Source of the DNA: Streptomyces sp. NBC_00523
Lineage (GTDB): Bacteria; Actinomycetota; Actinomycetes; Streptomycetales; Streptomycetaceae
Assembly: GCF_036346615.1 (NCBI RefSeq)
Contig: NZ_CP107836.1
Coordinates: 5,146,001 to 5,210,000 of the forward strand
Length of the DNA: 64,000 nucleotides
Reading direction: 5' to 3'
Shown: piece after piece, positions 1 to 9,500 of the stretch
How the letters are laid out: the number at the start of each line of letters is the position of its first letter
How positions within the stretch are numbered: the stretch's first letter is position 1
The notes under the pieces: generated by a model
What the model was told of the DNA's origin: nothing
Databases searched by the model: none
What the model saw: only the letters and a program-made list of their open reading frames with translations
Position numbers and translations under genes: made by a program

Positions 1-484
1 TCAGCCCCATGTAGAGGCCGCCGCCGACCACCGCGCGCAGCACGTTGTCCGCGCCGATGTCCGTACCGTGGTCGCCCAGCAGCGCCTGGCCGAGGAAGAA
101 CGTGACGAAGCTGGTGACCAGCCCCACCACCAGCGCGAGGACCCCGGCCACCAGCATCTTGCTGAACAGGAAGGTCGCCCGCTGCGGCACGGCCGCCAGC
201 GAGGTGCGGATCATGCCGGAGCTGTACTCCGTACCGACGACGAGCACCCCGAACACCACCATCGCCAGCTGGCCCAGGATCATCCCGGAGAAGCTGATGA
301 ACGTCGGGTCGAAGGTCAGCCGCTCGGCCTCGCCCAGATCGTCGAACTGGGCGTTCATCACCGCGCTCAGGGCCGCGCCCATCGCCACGGTGACCAGGAA
401 CGCCGAGATCAGCGTCCAGGTGGTGGAGGAGACCGTGCGGATCTTGGTCCATTCGGAGGTCAGGACCGCGGGCACCGAAGCCAT
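1..484 (-). CDS. ABC-2 type transporter permease, truncated by the window edge
   Basis: Translating the minus strand from the ATG at 482-484 gives an open frame that leaves the window at base 1, so the C-terminus is missing. It begins MASVPAVLTSEWTKIRTV and continues into hydrophobic segments, including ILGQLAMVVFGVLVVGTEYS and a further stretch around LVAGVLALVVGLVTSFV. The Glu-Trp-Thr-Lys start and the GTEYSSGMIRTSL motif are typical of ABC-2 permeases in actinobacteria. The start lies 2 bases beyond the stop of the ATPase gene, so the two form an operon encoding one exporter. The substrate cannot be read from the sequence. Confidence 0.85.
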   Translation of the reverse strand, partial: MASVPAVLTSEWTKIRTVSSTTWTLISAFLVTVAMGAALSAVMNAQFDDLGEAERLTFDPTFISFSGMILGQLAMVVFGVLVVGTEYSSGMIRTSLAAVPQRATFLFSKMLVAGVLALVVGLVTSFVTFFLGQALLGDHGTDIGADNVLRAVVGGGLYMGL

Positions 485-486
485 CG

Positions 487-1479
487 TCACGCCCCCTCTC
501 CGCCGCCGGGCCGCCGGCCCCAGCCCTCGCCCCACTGCGGGCCCTCGGGCGGCGGTGGTGCGCCCCCGCCCGGCTCCGAGTGCGCGTGGTACTCGACGGA
601 GCCCGCCGTCATCTGCATGAACGCCTCCTCCAGCGACGCCCGCTGGGCGCTCAGCTCGTGCAGCGTGATCGCGTGCCGGGCGGCCAGCTCACCCAGGTCC
701 TCGGTGGTGGCACCGTCCACCTCCAGCGTGCCGCCGTCCGCCTCGACGGCGACCACGCCCTCCTGGTGCAGCACGTCGCGCAGCCGCTCCTGCTGCGGGG
801 AGCGCAGCCGGACGTAACTGCGTGAGTTCTCCTGGATGAAGTCGGCCATCGACGTGTCGGCGAGCAGCCTGCCCTGGCCGATCACGATCAGGTGGTCGGC
901 GGTCAGCGCCATCTCGCTCATCAGGTGCGAGGAGACGAAGATCGTCCGGCCCTGCGAGGCGAGCGTCTTCATCAGGTTCCGGATCCAGTGGATGCCCTCG
1001 GGGTCGAGACCGTTCACCGGCTCGTCGAACATCAGGATCCGGGGGTCACCGAGCAGCGCCGACGCGATGCCCAGCCGCTGGCCCATGCCGAGCGAGAAGC
1101 CCTTGGACTTCTTCCGCGCCACCGCGGTCAGGCCGACGGTCTCCAGCACCTCCGCCACCCGCTGTTCGGGGATGCGGTTGCTCTGCGCCAGGCAGAGCAG
1201 GTTGTTGTACGCGCTGCGCCCGCCGTGCATCGCCTTGGCGTCCAGGAGCGCCCCGATGTACTTCAGCGGTTCGGAGAGTTCGCGGTAGTGCTTGCCGTCG
1301 ATCCGCACGGAACCGCTGGTGGGGTTGTCGAGATCGAGCATCATCCGCATCGTGGTGGACTTGCCCGCCCCGTTGGGTCCCAGAAAACCCGTCACCATTC
1401 CCGGTCTGATCACGCACGACAACTGGTCGACGGCGACCTTGTTCCCGTACCTCTTCGTGAGGCCATCGAGCTCGATCAT
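487..1479 (-). CDS. ABC transporter ATP-binding protein
   Basis: This 330-residue protein is the nucleotide-binding subunit for the permease that follows it 2 bases downstream. It has a Walker A motif GPNGAGKST at residues 34-42, a Walker B with D-loop (LMFDEPVNGLD), and a switch histidine in VSSHLMSEM. The signature motif is SLGMGQ rather than LSGGQ, a variant common in multidrug/bacitracin-type ATPases. The last 40 residues are a Gly/Pro-rich tail with no recognisable domain. The role is probably export of a drug, peptide or lipid, but the substrate is not determinable here. Confidence 0.9.
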   Translation of the reverse strand: MIELDGLTKRYGNKVAVDQLSCVIRPGMVTGFLGPNGAGKSTTMRMMLDLDNPTSGSVRIDGKHYRELSEPLKYIGALLDAKAMHGGRSAYNNLLCLAQSNRIPEQRVAEVLETVGLTAVARKKSKGFSLGMGQRLGIASALLGDPRILMFDEPVNGLDPEGIHWIRNLMKTLASQGRTIFVSSHLMSEMALTADHLIVIGQGRLLADTSMADFIQENSRSYVRLRSPQQERLRDVLHQEGVVAVEADGGTLEVDGATTEDLGELAARHAITLHELSAQRASLEEAFMQMTAGSVEYHAHSEPGGGAPPPPEGPQWGEGWGRRPGGGEGA

Positions 1480-1497
1480 GCGTTCACGCTAGAACGG

Positions 1498-1540
1498 CCG
1501 CGTGCCCGGCGCCACCACAAAGGCGGAACCGGGCACGCGG
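1498..1540 (-). terminator. Hairpin terminator downstream of filP
   Basis: A perfect 12-bp inverted repeat (CCGCGTGCCCGG at 1498-1509 and its complement at 1529-1540) with a 19-nt loop sits between the filP stop and the start of the ABC ATPase gene. No T-run follows, as is usual in streptomycetes. It probably separates filP transcription from the transporter operon. Confidence 0.6.
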
Positions 1541-1569
1541 GCGATCCGTGCGGGTGCTGCTCCCCGGGG

Positions 1570-2508
1570 TCAGCGGGTCTGCTGGGCCGGGACGCCGCGG
1601 GAGGCGGGCTCCTCGTCGGCGGGGGTGCCGGCGGCGGCCACCGCGGCACCGGTCAGCGTCGCCAGCATCTCGCGGACGTTGGTCAGCTGCGCGTTGATCG
1701 AGTCGCGGCGGTTGGTGAGGGCCGCGAGCTCGCGCTCCGACTCGCTGCGGATGCGGTCGGCCTTCGCGTTGGCGTCCGCCACGATGTCCTCGGACTGGCG
1801 CTGCGCGGTCTCCACCGTCTGACGGGCCCGGCGCTCGGCGTCCGTACGCAGCTTCTCGGCCTCCAGGCGCAGCTGCTCGGCGCGGTGCTCGATCTCGGCG
1901 AGACGCTTCTCGGCCTTGGCCTGGCGGGACGCGAGGTCGCGCTCCGACTGGTCGCGGCGCTTGGCGAGGTTGGTCTCGAAGTCCGCGGCGGCCTGGGCGG
2001 CCTTGGCGCGGGTCTCCTCGAAGAGGGCGTCGGCCTCCTCGCGCTTCTGCGCCGCGTCCTTCTGCGCGTCGGCACGCAGCGCGGTGGCCTCACCCTTGGC
2101 CTTGTCCACGATGCGCACACCGTCGTCCTCGGCCTTGGCCTTGCGTTCGGAGGCGAAGGTCTCGGCGTCGTTGCGCACCTGCTGGGCGGCGGACTCGGCG
2201 AGCTCGCGGTGCTGCTCGGCGGCGCGACGGGCCTCCTCGCGCAGGTCCTTCGCCTCCTCCTCGGCCAGACGGAGGATCTTCTCCACACGCGCGCCGAGAC
2301 CCGCGTACGACGGCTCCGCGTCGTTCACCTGGGCCTGGGCGTTCTGCGTTTCGAGGTGCAGCTCCTCGATGCGCTTTTCCAGCGATGTGATGCGGGCGAG
2401 AGCACTATCACGGTCGGCGACGAGCTTGGTAATGCGGTCATCCACCTGACCGCGGTCGTAACCACGCCGCACGAGTTCGAAGCCGAAGGGGGAGGAAGGG
2501 TCACTCAT
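1570..2508 (-). CDS. filP: Intermediate-filament-like coiled-coil protein FilP
   Basis: The 312-residue protein is almost entirely charged coiled coil after a short N-terminal segment. In Streptomyces, FilP forms cytoplasmic filaments that stiffen the hyphal tip and works with DivIVA and Scy in polar growth. The N-terminus MSDPSSPFGFELVRRGYDRG resembles the DivIVA-type lipid/curvature module (F..VRRGYD..QVDD), followed by Ala/Glu/Lys/Arg-rich hendecad-like repeats to about residue 270. The C-terminal tail is less charged. The start is the ATG at 2506-2508, preceded by AGGAA; this gives the length expected for FilP (about 310 residues), and longer frames upstream lack coiled-coil character. 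It lies directly downstream of scy, the conserved arrangement. Confidence 0.93.
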   Translation of the reverse strand: MSDPSSPFGFELVRRGYDRGQVDDRITKLVADRDSALARITSLEKRIEELHLETQNAQAQVNDAEPSYAGLGARVEKILRLAEEEAKDLREEARRAAEQHRELAESAAQQVRNDAETFASERKAKAEDDGVRIVDKAKGEATALRADAQKDAAQKREEADALFEETRAKAAQAAADFETNLAKRRDQSERDLASRQAKAEKRLAEIEHRAEQLRLEAEKLRTDAERRARQTVETAQRQSEDIVADANAKADRIRSESERELAALTNRRDSINAQLTNVREMLATLTGAAVAAAGTPADEEPASRGVPAQQTR

Positions 2509-2693
2509 GGGGTTCCTGTCGAAGTGAGACCGGTGAGGTGATAGAAGGAATCCTAGGGGCCGGAACGGCGTGTCATCGAGCAGATGCCGGTTTGATCTGC
2601 AGAATGACACCCCTTTTGAGTGGCTGACCCCCGTAACCCTTGCCACTCGGACGAATGACGGTCCATGCACAACCACGGACGACGGCCGGTCGG

Positions 2694-5600
2694 CTACCCA
2701 TCGGACTGCTTGCCACTCGATCGAGTGCCCGCCGCGGCCCCGGCCTTGACGCCGGTGGCCGGTGCGGAGCCCCCGCCCTTACCGCCCGCCGCAGGGGTCT
2801 CGAAAGACTCCAACGCCTCCAGCACGTCCTGGACACGGGAGATCTCCGTGTTGATGTCCTCGCGCCGGCGGACCAGGACCTCCAGCTCGTGCCGGCCCTC
2901 GTCCACCACCCGCTTCGCCTCCGCCTCGGCGTCCGCCCGCAGCTTCTCGGCCTCGCGCACCAGGCTGGCCTTCTTCTGCTCGGCCTCCTTCAGCAGCGAC
3001 TCGGCCCGCTTCACGGCGGCGATCCTGACCTTGCTCGCCTCCGAATTGGCGTCCGCCAGCAGCTCCTTGGACTTCGCCGCGGCCTCCTCGCGCTGCTCGG
3101 TGGCGGCCTTGATCAGCTTGTCGACGCGCTCGCCGACCGTCTTGACCTGCTCCGCCGTCTCCCGGCGCGCCCGGTCGTGCAGCTCCTGGACCTCGGTCTC
3201 CGCCCGGGTCTTCAGCTCCTCGGCCCGCTCCCGGATCTGCGTCGCGTCCCGGCGCGCGCCGACCAGCAGCTCGTCCGCGTCCGTCCGGGCCCGCTCCACC
3301 AGCGAGTTGCCCTCGACCGTCGCCTCGGAGGTGATCCGCACGGCCTCCTTGCGCGCCGCGCCGACCATCGTGTCGGCCTGCTCCTCGGCCTCCGTGGCCG
3401 CGCGCAGCGCCTCCTCCTGAGCCTTGGCGATGAGCTGGTCCGCCTGCTCCGCCGCGTCCGCCCGGCGCTTCGACGCCGCCTCGCGCGCCTCGTCCAGCAG
3501 CCGGTCCGCCTCCTGGCGCGCCTCGGCCCGCATCTGCTCGGCCGCCGCCTCCGCGTCCGCCCGCAGCCGCTCCGACTCCTCCCGGGTGCGCGACGCGTGC
3601 TCCTGCGCGGAGCCCACCGTGGCCGAAGCCTCCGCGCGCATCCGCTCCGCGTCGCCCGCCGCCTCGTCCACCGTCCGGGCCGCCTGGCGCTCCGCGTCCG
3701 TGCGCAGCCGCTCGGACTCCGCGGTCGCCTCGGACACCAGCAGGTCCGCCTGGGCCGCCGCCTCGGTCCGCATCCGGTTGGCGTCCTCGCGGGCCTCCGC
3801 CCGGCTGCGCGCCGCGTCCTGCTCGGCGGACGCCAGCGCGTCCGACGCCTCGGTGCGCATCCGCTGGCTGTACTCGGCGGTGTCCGCCCGCAGTCGCTCG
3901 GACTCCGCGATCGCGTCGGAGACCGTACGCTCCGCCATCGCCTTCGCGGCGTCCGTCTCCTCCTTGGCCACCTGGCGGATGCGCGAGGCGTCCTCGCCCG
4001 CCCGCTCCCGCTCGGCGTGCGCGTCGGCCCGCAGCCGGTCGGCCTCCTCCTGGGCCTCCGACTTGGTCCGCTCCGCGACGTGCTCCGCCGTCGAGCGCAG
4101 CCCGGCGATCTCCGCCTCGGCCTGCTCCTGGAGCCCGCTGACCGAGTCCCGCACCTGCTGGGCGGTCTGCTCGGCCGCCGCGACCAGCTCGGCCGCCCGG
4201 GTCTCCGCCTCGCCGGTCAGGCGCTGCGCCTCGGCCTGCGCCTCCTCGACCCGCTTGCGCGCGGAGGCCAGCAGCTCCTCGCTCTGCTCCCGGGCGCGCT
4301 CGCGCTCCTGGTTCGCCTCGGAGCGGGCCGCGTCCAGCGTCTCCTCGGCCTCGCGCCGGCGCCGGTTCGCCTCCTCCTGGGCGGCGGCCAGCGCCTCGGC
4401 GGCCTCTGTGCCGACACGCTCAGCGGCCGCCGCGGCCTCCGAACGCAGCCGGTCTGCGGTCTCCTGCGCCTCGGTCCGCAGCCGCTCCGCCTCGGTGGCC
4501 GCCTCGGTCCGCAGCCGTACGGCGACGGCCTCGCCCTCCGCACGCGACTGCGAGGCGTCCGCCGCGGCCTCGTCGCGCAGCCGCTGGGCCTCGGCCTCCA
4601 CCTGCTCCTGGAGCGTCCGCAGCCGCTCGGCGGACTCCGCGCGCAGCCGCTCGGACTCCTCACCGGCCTCGCGCCGGATGCGCTCCGACTCCGCACGCGC
4701 CTCGCCCAGCGCCTGCTCGGCGGCGGTGACCCGGGACTCGGCCTCGTCCTTGAGCCGGGTCAGCTCACCGGCCGCCTCCGCCTGCCGGGCCGCGACGGCG
4801 AGCTCGGTCTCCTCGCGCAGCGCGGCCGCCGCCTCCTCGGCAGCGGTCCTCGCCGCCTCGGCCTGCTCCTCGGCCTCCGTACGCAGCTGCTCGGCCTCGG
4901 CGCGGGCCCGGTCGAGCGCGTCCTCCGCCTGCTTGCGCAGCACGGCCGCCCGCTCCGTGGCCTCGGTCCGTACGCGCTCGCCCTCGGCCGTCGCCGTACC
5001 GCGCAGCTCCTCCGCGTCGGCCTTGGCCTTCGAGAGGAGCTCCTCGGCGGTCTTCGCGCCCTCCTCGATCTGCTGAAGGGCCTCGCGGCGGGCCTCGCCC
5101 CGGATCCGCTCGCCCTCCGCGACCGCCTCGGCCCGCAGCTGCTCGGCCTCACCGCGCAGCCGGCGCGCCTCCTCCTGGAGCTCGACCGTCTTGGCCCGGT
5201 ACTCCTTGGTGTCGTCCTTGGCCGCGCCTTTGAGCTGGTCGGCCTGCTCGGCCGCCTCGCCGCGCAGCCGGTCCGCCTCGGCCTCGGCCTCGCGGCGGAT
5301 GCGCTCGGCCTCCTCGCCCGCCGCCCTGGTCGCCGCCTTCGCGTCCTCGGACGCCTTGGTCAGGATCTCCTCGGCGGACCGGGCCGCCTTCGCGAGCTGG
5401 GCCGCCGCGTCCTCGGCGGCGGCGGTGCGCGCGGCCTCGGCCGCCTCCGAGCGCAGCCGCTCGGCCTCGCCGCGGGCGTCCGCCAGCGCCTGCTCGGCCT
5501 CCGCCTTGAGGGACTCGGACTCCTTGGTCGCCTCGCCGACCAGCCGGGCGATCTCCGTCTTGGCGGTCCGGGTGCGCTGCTCGTTCTGCGACTCGGCGGA

Positions 5601-6491
5601 CGCCAGCCGCTTGACCGCGGCCTCCTTGGCCTCGGCGAGGACCTTCTCGGCCTCCAGGCGCGCCTCGCGCAGCCGGGTCTCGGCCTCCTGCATGCGCTGC
5701 TCGGCGGCCCGGTTCAGCTCGGTCGTCTGCTGCCGGGTCTGCTCGGTCTCCGCGGTCGTCGTCAGCCGCAGCTGCTCCGCGTGGCTGGTGGCCTCCTGCG
5801 CCTGGCCGGCCGCGGCGCTGAGCATCCGCTCCGCGTCCTTGCGGGCCCGCATCAGGATCGACTCCGCCTCGGCCCGGGCGGACTCCGCCTCGGAACCGAC
5901 GCGCTGACGGGTCTCCTCGGCCAGCCGGGCGGCCTCGGCCCGGGCGGTGGCGAGCGCCTGCTCGGCCTCGGCCCGGGACTCCTCCATCAGTCGGCGGGCC
6001 TGCGACTCCGTCCGGGCCCGCAGCTGCTCGGCCCAGGCGACGTTCTCGTTGACGTGGGACTCGACGGTCTGGCGGCGCTCCGCCAGCTCCTGGTCGAGCT
6101 GCTGGCGGCGCTGGACCGCCTCGTTGTGCAGCTCGGCCTGGAGGCGGGCCTGGTGCTCGGCGTGCTCCTGGAGGATGCGCTGAGTCTGGGCGCGGGCGTC
6201 GCGCAGCTCCCGCTCGGCGTCGCTGCGCAGCTGCTCGGCCTGGACCTGGGCGTTCCGGAGCAGCTGCTCCGCCTGGTAGCCGATGTCCGCGCTGTCGTAG
6301 GCGGGACGCATCGCCAGACTGCGCCGGGCCTCGTGCAGCTTGGCGCGCAAGACCTCGACCTGGTAGCCGAGGTCCTCGGCGTGCTGGACGGCCTTCTCCC
6401 GGTCGGTCCTGAGCCGGTCCATCTCGGCCTCGAACCGCGAGAGATGGTCGTCTTCAGCTCGGTGGCTCTCCTGGCGTTCGTAGCCCCGCAC
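2694..6491 (-). CDS. scy: Polarisome coiled-coil scaffold protein Scy
   Basis: This 1265-residue protein is a giant coiled coil dominated by Ala, Glu, Arg and Leu. In Streptomyces, Scy is the cytoplasmic organiser of tip growth and branch emergence, interacting with DivIVA, FilP and ParA. The first 90 residues hold a DivIVA-like region (SRFEAEMDRL, then a heptad-rich stretch and DIGYQAEQLLRNAQVQAEQL). The rest is a near-continuous run of related segments such as RSEAEAAAER and RLRTEA; a 51-residue hendecad-based repeat has been described for this family. The final 40 residues are Gly/Ala-rich and probably disordered. The start is a GTG at 6489-6491 with GGAAGGA at 6504-6510, 12 nt upstream. 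filP follows after 185 bp and may have its own promoter. Confidence 0.93.
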   Translation of the reverse strand: MRGYERQESHRAEDDHLSRFEAEMDRLRTDREKAVQHAEDLGYQVEVLRAKLHEARRSLAMRPAYDSADIGYQAEQLLRNAQVQAEQLRSDAERELRDARAQTQRILQEHAEHQARLQAELHNEAVQRRQQLDQELAERRQTVESHVNENVAWAEQLRARTESQARRLMEESRAEAEQALATARAEAARLAEETRQRVGSEAESARAEAESILMRARKDAERMLSAAAGQAQEATSHAEQLRLTTTAETEQTRQQTTELNRAAEQRMQEAETRLREARLEAEKVLAEAKEAAVKRLASAESQNEQRTRTAKTEIARLVGEATKESESLKAEAEQALADARGEAERLRSEAAEAARTAAAEDAAAQLAKAARSAEEILTKASEDAKAATRAAGEEAERIRREAEAEADRLRGEAAEQADQLKGAAKDDTKEYRAKTVELQEEARRLRGEAEQLRAEAVAEGERIRGEARREALQQIEEGAKTAEELLSKAKADAEELRGTATAEGERVRTEATERAAVLRKQAEDALDRARAEAEQLRTEAEEQAEAARTAAEEAAAALREETELAVAARQAEAAGELTRLKDEAESRVTAAEQALGEARAESERIRREAGEESERLRAESAERLRTLQEQVEAEAQRLRDEAAADASQSRAEGEAVAVRLRTEAATEAERLRTEAQETADRLRSEAAAAAERVGTEAAEALAAAQEEANRRRREAEETLDAARSEANQERERAREQSEELLASARKRVEEAQAEAQRLTGEAETRAAELVAAAEQTAQQVRDSVSGLQEQAEAEIAGLRSTAEHVAERTKSEAQEEADRLRADAHAERERAGEDASRIRQVAKEETDAAKAMAERTVSDAIAESERLRADTAEYSQRMRTEASDALASAEQDAARSRAEAREDANRMRTEAAAQADLLVSEATAESERLRTDAERQAARTVDEAAGDAERMRAEASATVGSAQEHASRTREESERLRADAEAAAEQMRAEARQEADRLLDEAREAASKRRADAAEQADQLIAKAQEEALRAATEAEEQADTMVGAARKEAVRITSEATVEGNSLVERARTDADELLVGARRDATQIRERAEELKTRAETEVQELHDRARRETAEQVKTVGERVDKLIKAATEQREEAAAKSKELLADANSEASKVRIAAVKRAESLLKEAEQKKASLVREAEKLRADAEAEAKRVVDEGRHELEVLVRRREDINTEISRVQDVLEALESFETPAAGGKGGGSAPATGVKAGAAAGTRSSGKQSDG

Positions 6492-6623
6492 TGCGCGGTC
6501 CCATCCTTCCCCGAGCTCTCAACGTTCGGGGAATGGTGACAGATCAACGGCTGGGGACGCGGCGCGCCCCCGACCCGGCCCCGGCCCGGAAGAGCCCACT
6601 CTACCGGGCGGGTATGGCTGGGG

Positions 6624-7052
6624 TCAGTGCTCCTTCTTCGCCGTGACCAGTTCGGTGAGGACGCCGTGGCAGTCCTTGGGGTGGAGGAAGGTGATCCTGG
6701 ACCCCATCGAACCCGTCCTGGGCTCGTCGTACAGCACCCTGACCCCCTTCTCGCGGATGTCCGCGGCGTCCGCGTCGACATCCGCCGTACCGAAGGCGAT
6801 GTGGTGCACACCCTCCCCGTTCCTGGCCAGCCATTTGCCCACGGCCGAGTCCTCGCGGGTGGGCTCCAGGAGCTGGAGGTAGGAGGCGCCGCCGTCGGAC
6901 GTATCGTTGATCTTGAGCATGGCCTCGCGTACGCCCTGCTCCTCGTTGACCTCGGAGTGGAAGACCTCGAACCCGTAGGTCGAGCGGTAGAACTCGACGG
7001 TCTTGTCGAGGTCGAAACAGGCGATCCCGATGTGGTCGATTCGCGTCAGCAT
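6624..7052 (-). CDS. mce: Methylmalonyl-CoA epimerase
   Basis: This 142-residue vicinal-oxygen-chelate enzyme interconverts (2R)- and (2S)-methylmalonyl-CoA in the cytoplasm. This links propionyl-CoA carboxylation to the B12-dependent mutase and supplies extender units. The two halves of the fold each carry metal ligands: H7 in IDHIGIA, Q60 in SYLQLLEP, H84 in VHHIAFG and E134 in LTELV. The spacing agrees with the known H-Q-H-E set of the family. It is transcribed away from the thiolase and MeaB genes, sharing a 134-bp intergenic region with them. The length is normal for the family. Confidence 0.95.
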   Translation of the reverse strand: MLTRIDHIGIACFDLDKTVEFYRSTYGFEVFHSEVNEEQGVREAMLKINDTSDGGASYLQLLEPTREDSAVGKWLARNGEGVHHIAFGTADVDADAADIREKGVRVLYDEPRTGSMGSRITFLHPKDCHGVLTELVTAKKEH

Positions 7053-7186
7053 GGGGACAGTGCAGCGTGCTCCCGACGGTTACGCAAGGTGCGCGCGATC
7101 ACACTCGCGGGCGGATGACGGGGCGGGTACCGCTCAGTACATTCAAGTAAACCCTCGTTCACATCTACTCCAAGGGGCTGTGCCTC

Positions 7187-8389
7187 ATGTCAGGAACGAC
7201 CGGTACCACCTCCGTGATCGTCGCGGGCGCGCGGACGCCCATGGGCCGGCTCCTCGGCTCCCTGAAGACCTTCTCCGGCGCGGACCTCGGCGGGATCGCC
7301 ATCAAGGCGGCGCTGGACCGGGCCGGAATCGGCGGCGACCAGGTCGAGTACGTGATCATGGGCCAGGTGCTCCAGGCCGGCGCGGGCCAGATCCCCGCCC
7401 GCCAGGCCGCGGTCAAGGCCGGCATCCCGATGAACGTCCCCGCGCTCACCGTCAACAAGGTGTGCCTCTCCGGGCTCGACGCCATCGCCCTGGCCGACCA
7501 GCTCATCCGCGCCGGTGAGTTCGACGTCGTCGTGGCCGGCGGCCAGGAGTCCATGACGAACGCCCCGCACCTGCTCCCCAAGTCCCGCGAGGGCCACAAG
7601 TACGGCGCGATCGAGATGCTCGACTCGATGGCGTACGACGGTCTGACCGACGCCTACGAGAACATCCCGATGGGCGAGTCCACCGAGAAGCACAACACCC
7701 GCCTCGGCCTGGACCGCGCCGCGCAGGACGAGATCGGCGCCCTCTCCCACCAGCGTGCCGCCGCCGCCCAGAAGAACGGCCTGTTCGAGGCCGAGATCAC
7801 CCCGGTCGAGATCCCGCAGCGCAAGGGCGACCCGGTCCTCTTCTCCAAGGACGAGGGCATCCGCCCCGAGACCACCGCTGAGTCCCTGGGCAAGCTGCGC
7901 CCGGCCTTCGCCAAGGACGGCACGATCACCGCGGGCACCTCCTCGCAGATCTCCGACGGCGCCGCCGCGGTCGTCGTCATGAGCAAGGCCAAGGCCGAGG
8001 AGCTGGGCCTGGAGTGGATCGCCGAGATCGGCGCCCACGGCAACGTGGCGGGCCCGGACAACTCGCTCCAGTCGCAGCCGTCCAACGCCATCCGGCACGC
8101 CCTGAAGAAGGAGGGCATCGGCGTCGAGGACCTGGACCTCATCGAGATCAACGAGGCGTTCGCGGCCGTCGCCGTCCAGTCCATGAAGGACCTCGGCGTC
8201 ACCCCGGACAAGGTCAACGTCAACGGCGGCGCCATCGCGCTCGGCCACCCCATCGGGATGTCCGGCGCCCGCGTGGTGCTGCACCTGGCGCTGGAGCTGA
8301 AGCGGCGCGGCGGCGGCACCGGTGCGGCGGCGCTGTGCGGCGGCGGCGGTCAGGGCGACGCGCTGATCCTGCGCGTGCCGGGCAAGTAG
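7187..8389 (+). CDS. Acetyl-CoA C-acetyltransferase (biosynthetic thiolase)
   Basis: This 400-residue thiolase condenses two acetyl-CoA to acetoacetyl-CoA, or runs in reverse in degradation. The nucleophilic cysteine is C93 in NKVCLSG. The C-terminal catalytic pair is present as H354 in GHPIGMSGAR and C384 in CGGGGQGDA. The start ATG follows AAGGGG at a suitable distance. It is the first gene of a two-gene unit with meaB 32 bp downstream, and is divergent from the epimerase. This arrangement suggests feeding the acetoacetyl-CoA / ethylmalonyl-CoA or butyryl-CoA branch that meets isobutyryl-CoA mutase. Confidence 0.95.
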   Translation: MSGTTGTTSVIVAGARTPMGRLLGSLKTFSGADLGGIAIKAALDRAGIGGDQVEYVIMGQVLQAGAGQIPARQAAVKAGIPMNVPALTVNKVCLSGLDAIALADQLIRAGEFDVVVAGGQESMTNAPHLLPKSREGHKYGAIEMLDSMAYDGLTDAYENIPMGESTEKHNTRLGLDRAAQDEIGALSHQRAAAAQKNGLFEAEITPVEIPQRKGDPVLFSKDEGIRPETTAESLGKLRPAFAKDGTITAGTSSQISDGAAAVVVMSKAKAEELGLEWIAEIGAHGNVAGPDNSLQSQPSNAIRHALKKEGIGVEDLDLIEINEAFAAVAVQSMKDLGVTPDKVNVNGGAIALGHPIGMSGARVVLHLALELKRRGGGTGAAALCGGGGQGDALILRVPGK

Positions 8390-8421
8390 AGCGGTACGGG
8401 AACGAGCGGAACGGAGCGGTG

Positions 8422-9381
8422 ATGGTGGACGTCCCCACCCTGGTGGAGCAGGCCCGCGCGGGCGGACCCCGGGCGGTGGCCCGGCTCATCTCCCTGGTGG
8501 AGGGGGCCTCGCCGCAACTGCGCGAGGTGATGGCGGCACTGGCGCCGCTGGCCGGCAGCGCGTACGTGGTCGGCCTGACCGGTTCGCCGGGCGTCGGCAA
8601 GTCCACGTCGACGTCGGCGCTCGTCTCCGCGTACCGGAAGCAGGGCAAGCGGGTCGCGGTGCTCGCCGTCGACCCGTCCTCGCCGTTCTCCGGCGGGGCG
8701 CTGCTCGGCGACCGGGTCCGGATGTCGGACCACGCCTCCGACCCGGGCGTCTACATCCGCTCCATGGCGACCCGCGGCCACCTCGGCGGCCTCGCCTGGG
8801 CGGCCCCGCAGGCGATCCGGGTGCTGGACGCGTCGGGCTTCGACGTGATCCTGGTGGAGACCGTGGGCGTCGGCCAGTCAGAGGTGGAGATCGCCTCGCA
8901 GGCCGACACCTCGGTCGTCCTCCTCGCCCCCGGCATGGGCGACGGCATCCAGGCCGCGAAGGCGGGCATCCTGGAGATCGGCGACGTGTACGTGGTCAAC
9001 AAGGCGGACCGGGACGGCGCGGACGCCACCGCCCGCGAGCTCAACCACATGCTGGGCCTCGGGGAGTCCCGGGGGCCCGGCGACTGGCGGCCGCCGATCG
9101 TGAAGACGGTCGCCGCCCGGGGCGAGGGCGTCGACGAGGTGGTCGAGGCCCTGGAGAAGCACCGGGCGTGGATGGAGGAGCGCGGGGTCCTCGGCGAACG
9201 CCGGGCGGCCCGCGCAGCCCGCGAGGTCGAGACCATCGCGGTCACCCGCCTCCGCGAACGCATCGGCTCCCTGCACGGCGACCGCCGCCTGGACGCCCTG
9301 GCCGAACGCATCGTGGCCGGCCGCCTGGACCCGTACGCGGCGGCGGACGAACTCGTGGCGGGGCTGACGGGCGAGAGCTGA
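8422..9381 (+). CDS. meaB: MeaB/ArgK-type P-loop GTPase, acyl-CoA mutase chaperone
   Basis: This 319-residue G3E-family GTPase protects and reloads B12-dependent acyl-CoA mutases. It has a P-loop GSPGVGKST at residues 54-62, a switch-like VDPSSPFSGGALLGDR, an ETVGVGQSE segment from residue 146 and the guanine-specificity motif NKAD at 193-196. The C-terminal 80 residues form the usual dimerisation arm. The ATG at 8422 has GGAG five bases before it; a GTG one codon upstream is possible. Older databases call the family ArgK, a lysine/arginine transport kinase, but the genomic partnership with mutase genes supports the chaperone role. Confidence 0.93.
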   Translation: MVDVPTLVEQARAGGPRAVARLISLVEGASPQLREVMAALAPLAGSAYVVGLTGSPGVGKSTSTSALVSAYRKQGKRVAVLAVDPSSPFSGGALLGDRVRMSDHASDPGVYIRSMATRGHLGGLAWAAPQAIRVLDASGFDVILVETVGVGQSEVEIASQADTSVVLLAPGMGDGIQAAKAGILEIGDVYVVNKADRDGADATARELNHMLGLGESRGPGDWRPPIVKTVAARGEGVDEVVEALEKHRAWMEERGVLGERRAARAAREVETIAVTRLRERIGSLHGDRRLDALAERIVAGRLDPYAAADELVAGLTGES

Positions 9382-9500
9382 CGGCCCCTCCCGGGACGCG
9401 GCGTGCGGGCCGCGCCCCGGGAGGACCCGTACATGCCTCAACTCCCTTGCCCCCGTGGCAGGATGGCCGCCGGTCATGCGCACGAGGGGGGAAGTGCCAC

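Noticed and set aside
2640..6539. A continuous 1299-codon frame on the + strand antisense to scy
   Set aside because: It is the mirror of a very GC- and Ala/Glu-rich coiled coil. The translation is Leu/Arg/Gly-rich without recognisable domains, and the opposite strand encodes Scy with a ribosome site and known features.
7190..8284. Minus-strand frame opposite the thiolase
   Set aside because: Shadow of the conserved thiolase gene; the translation is Gly/Asp/Val-rich with no known motif.
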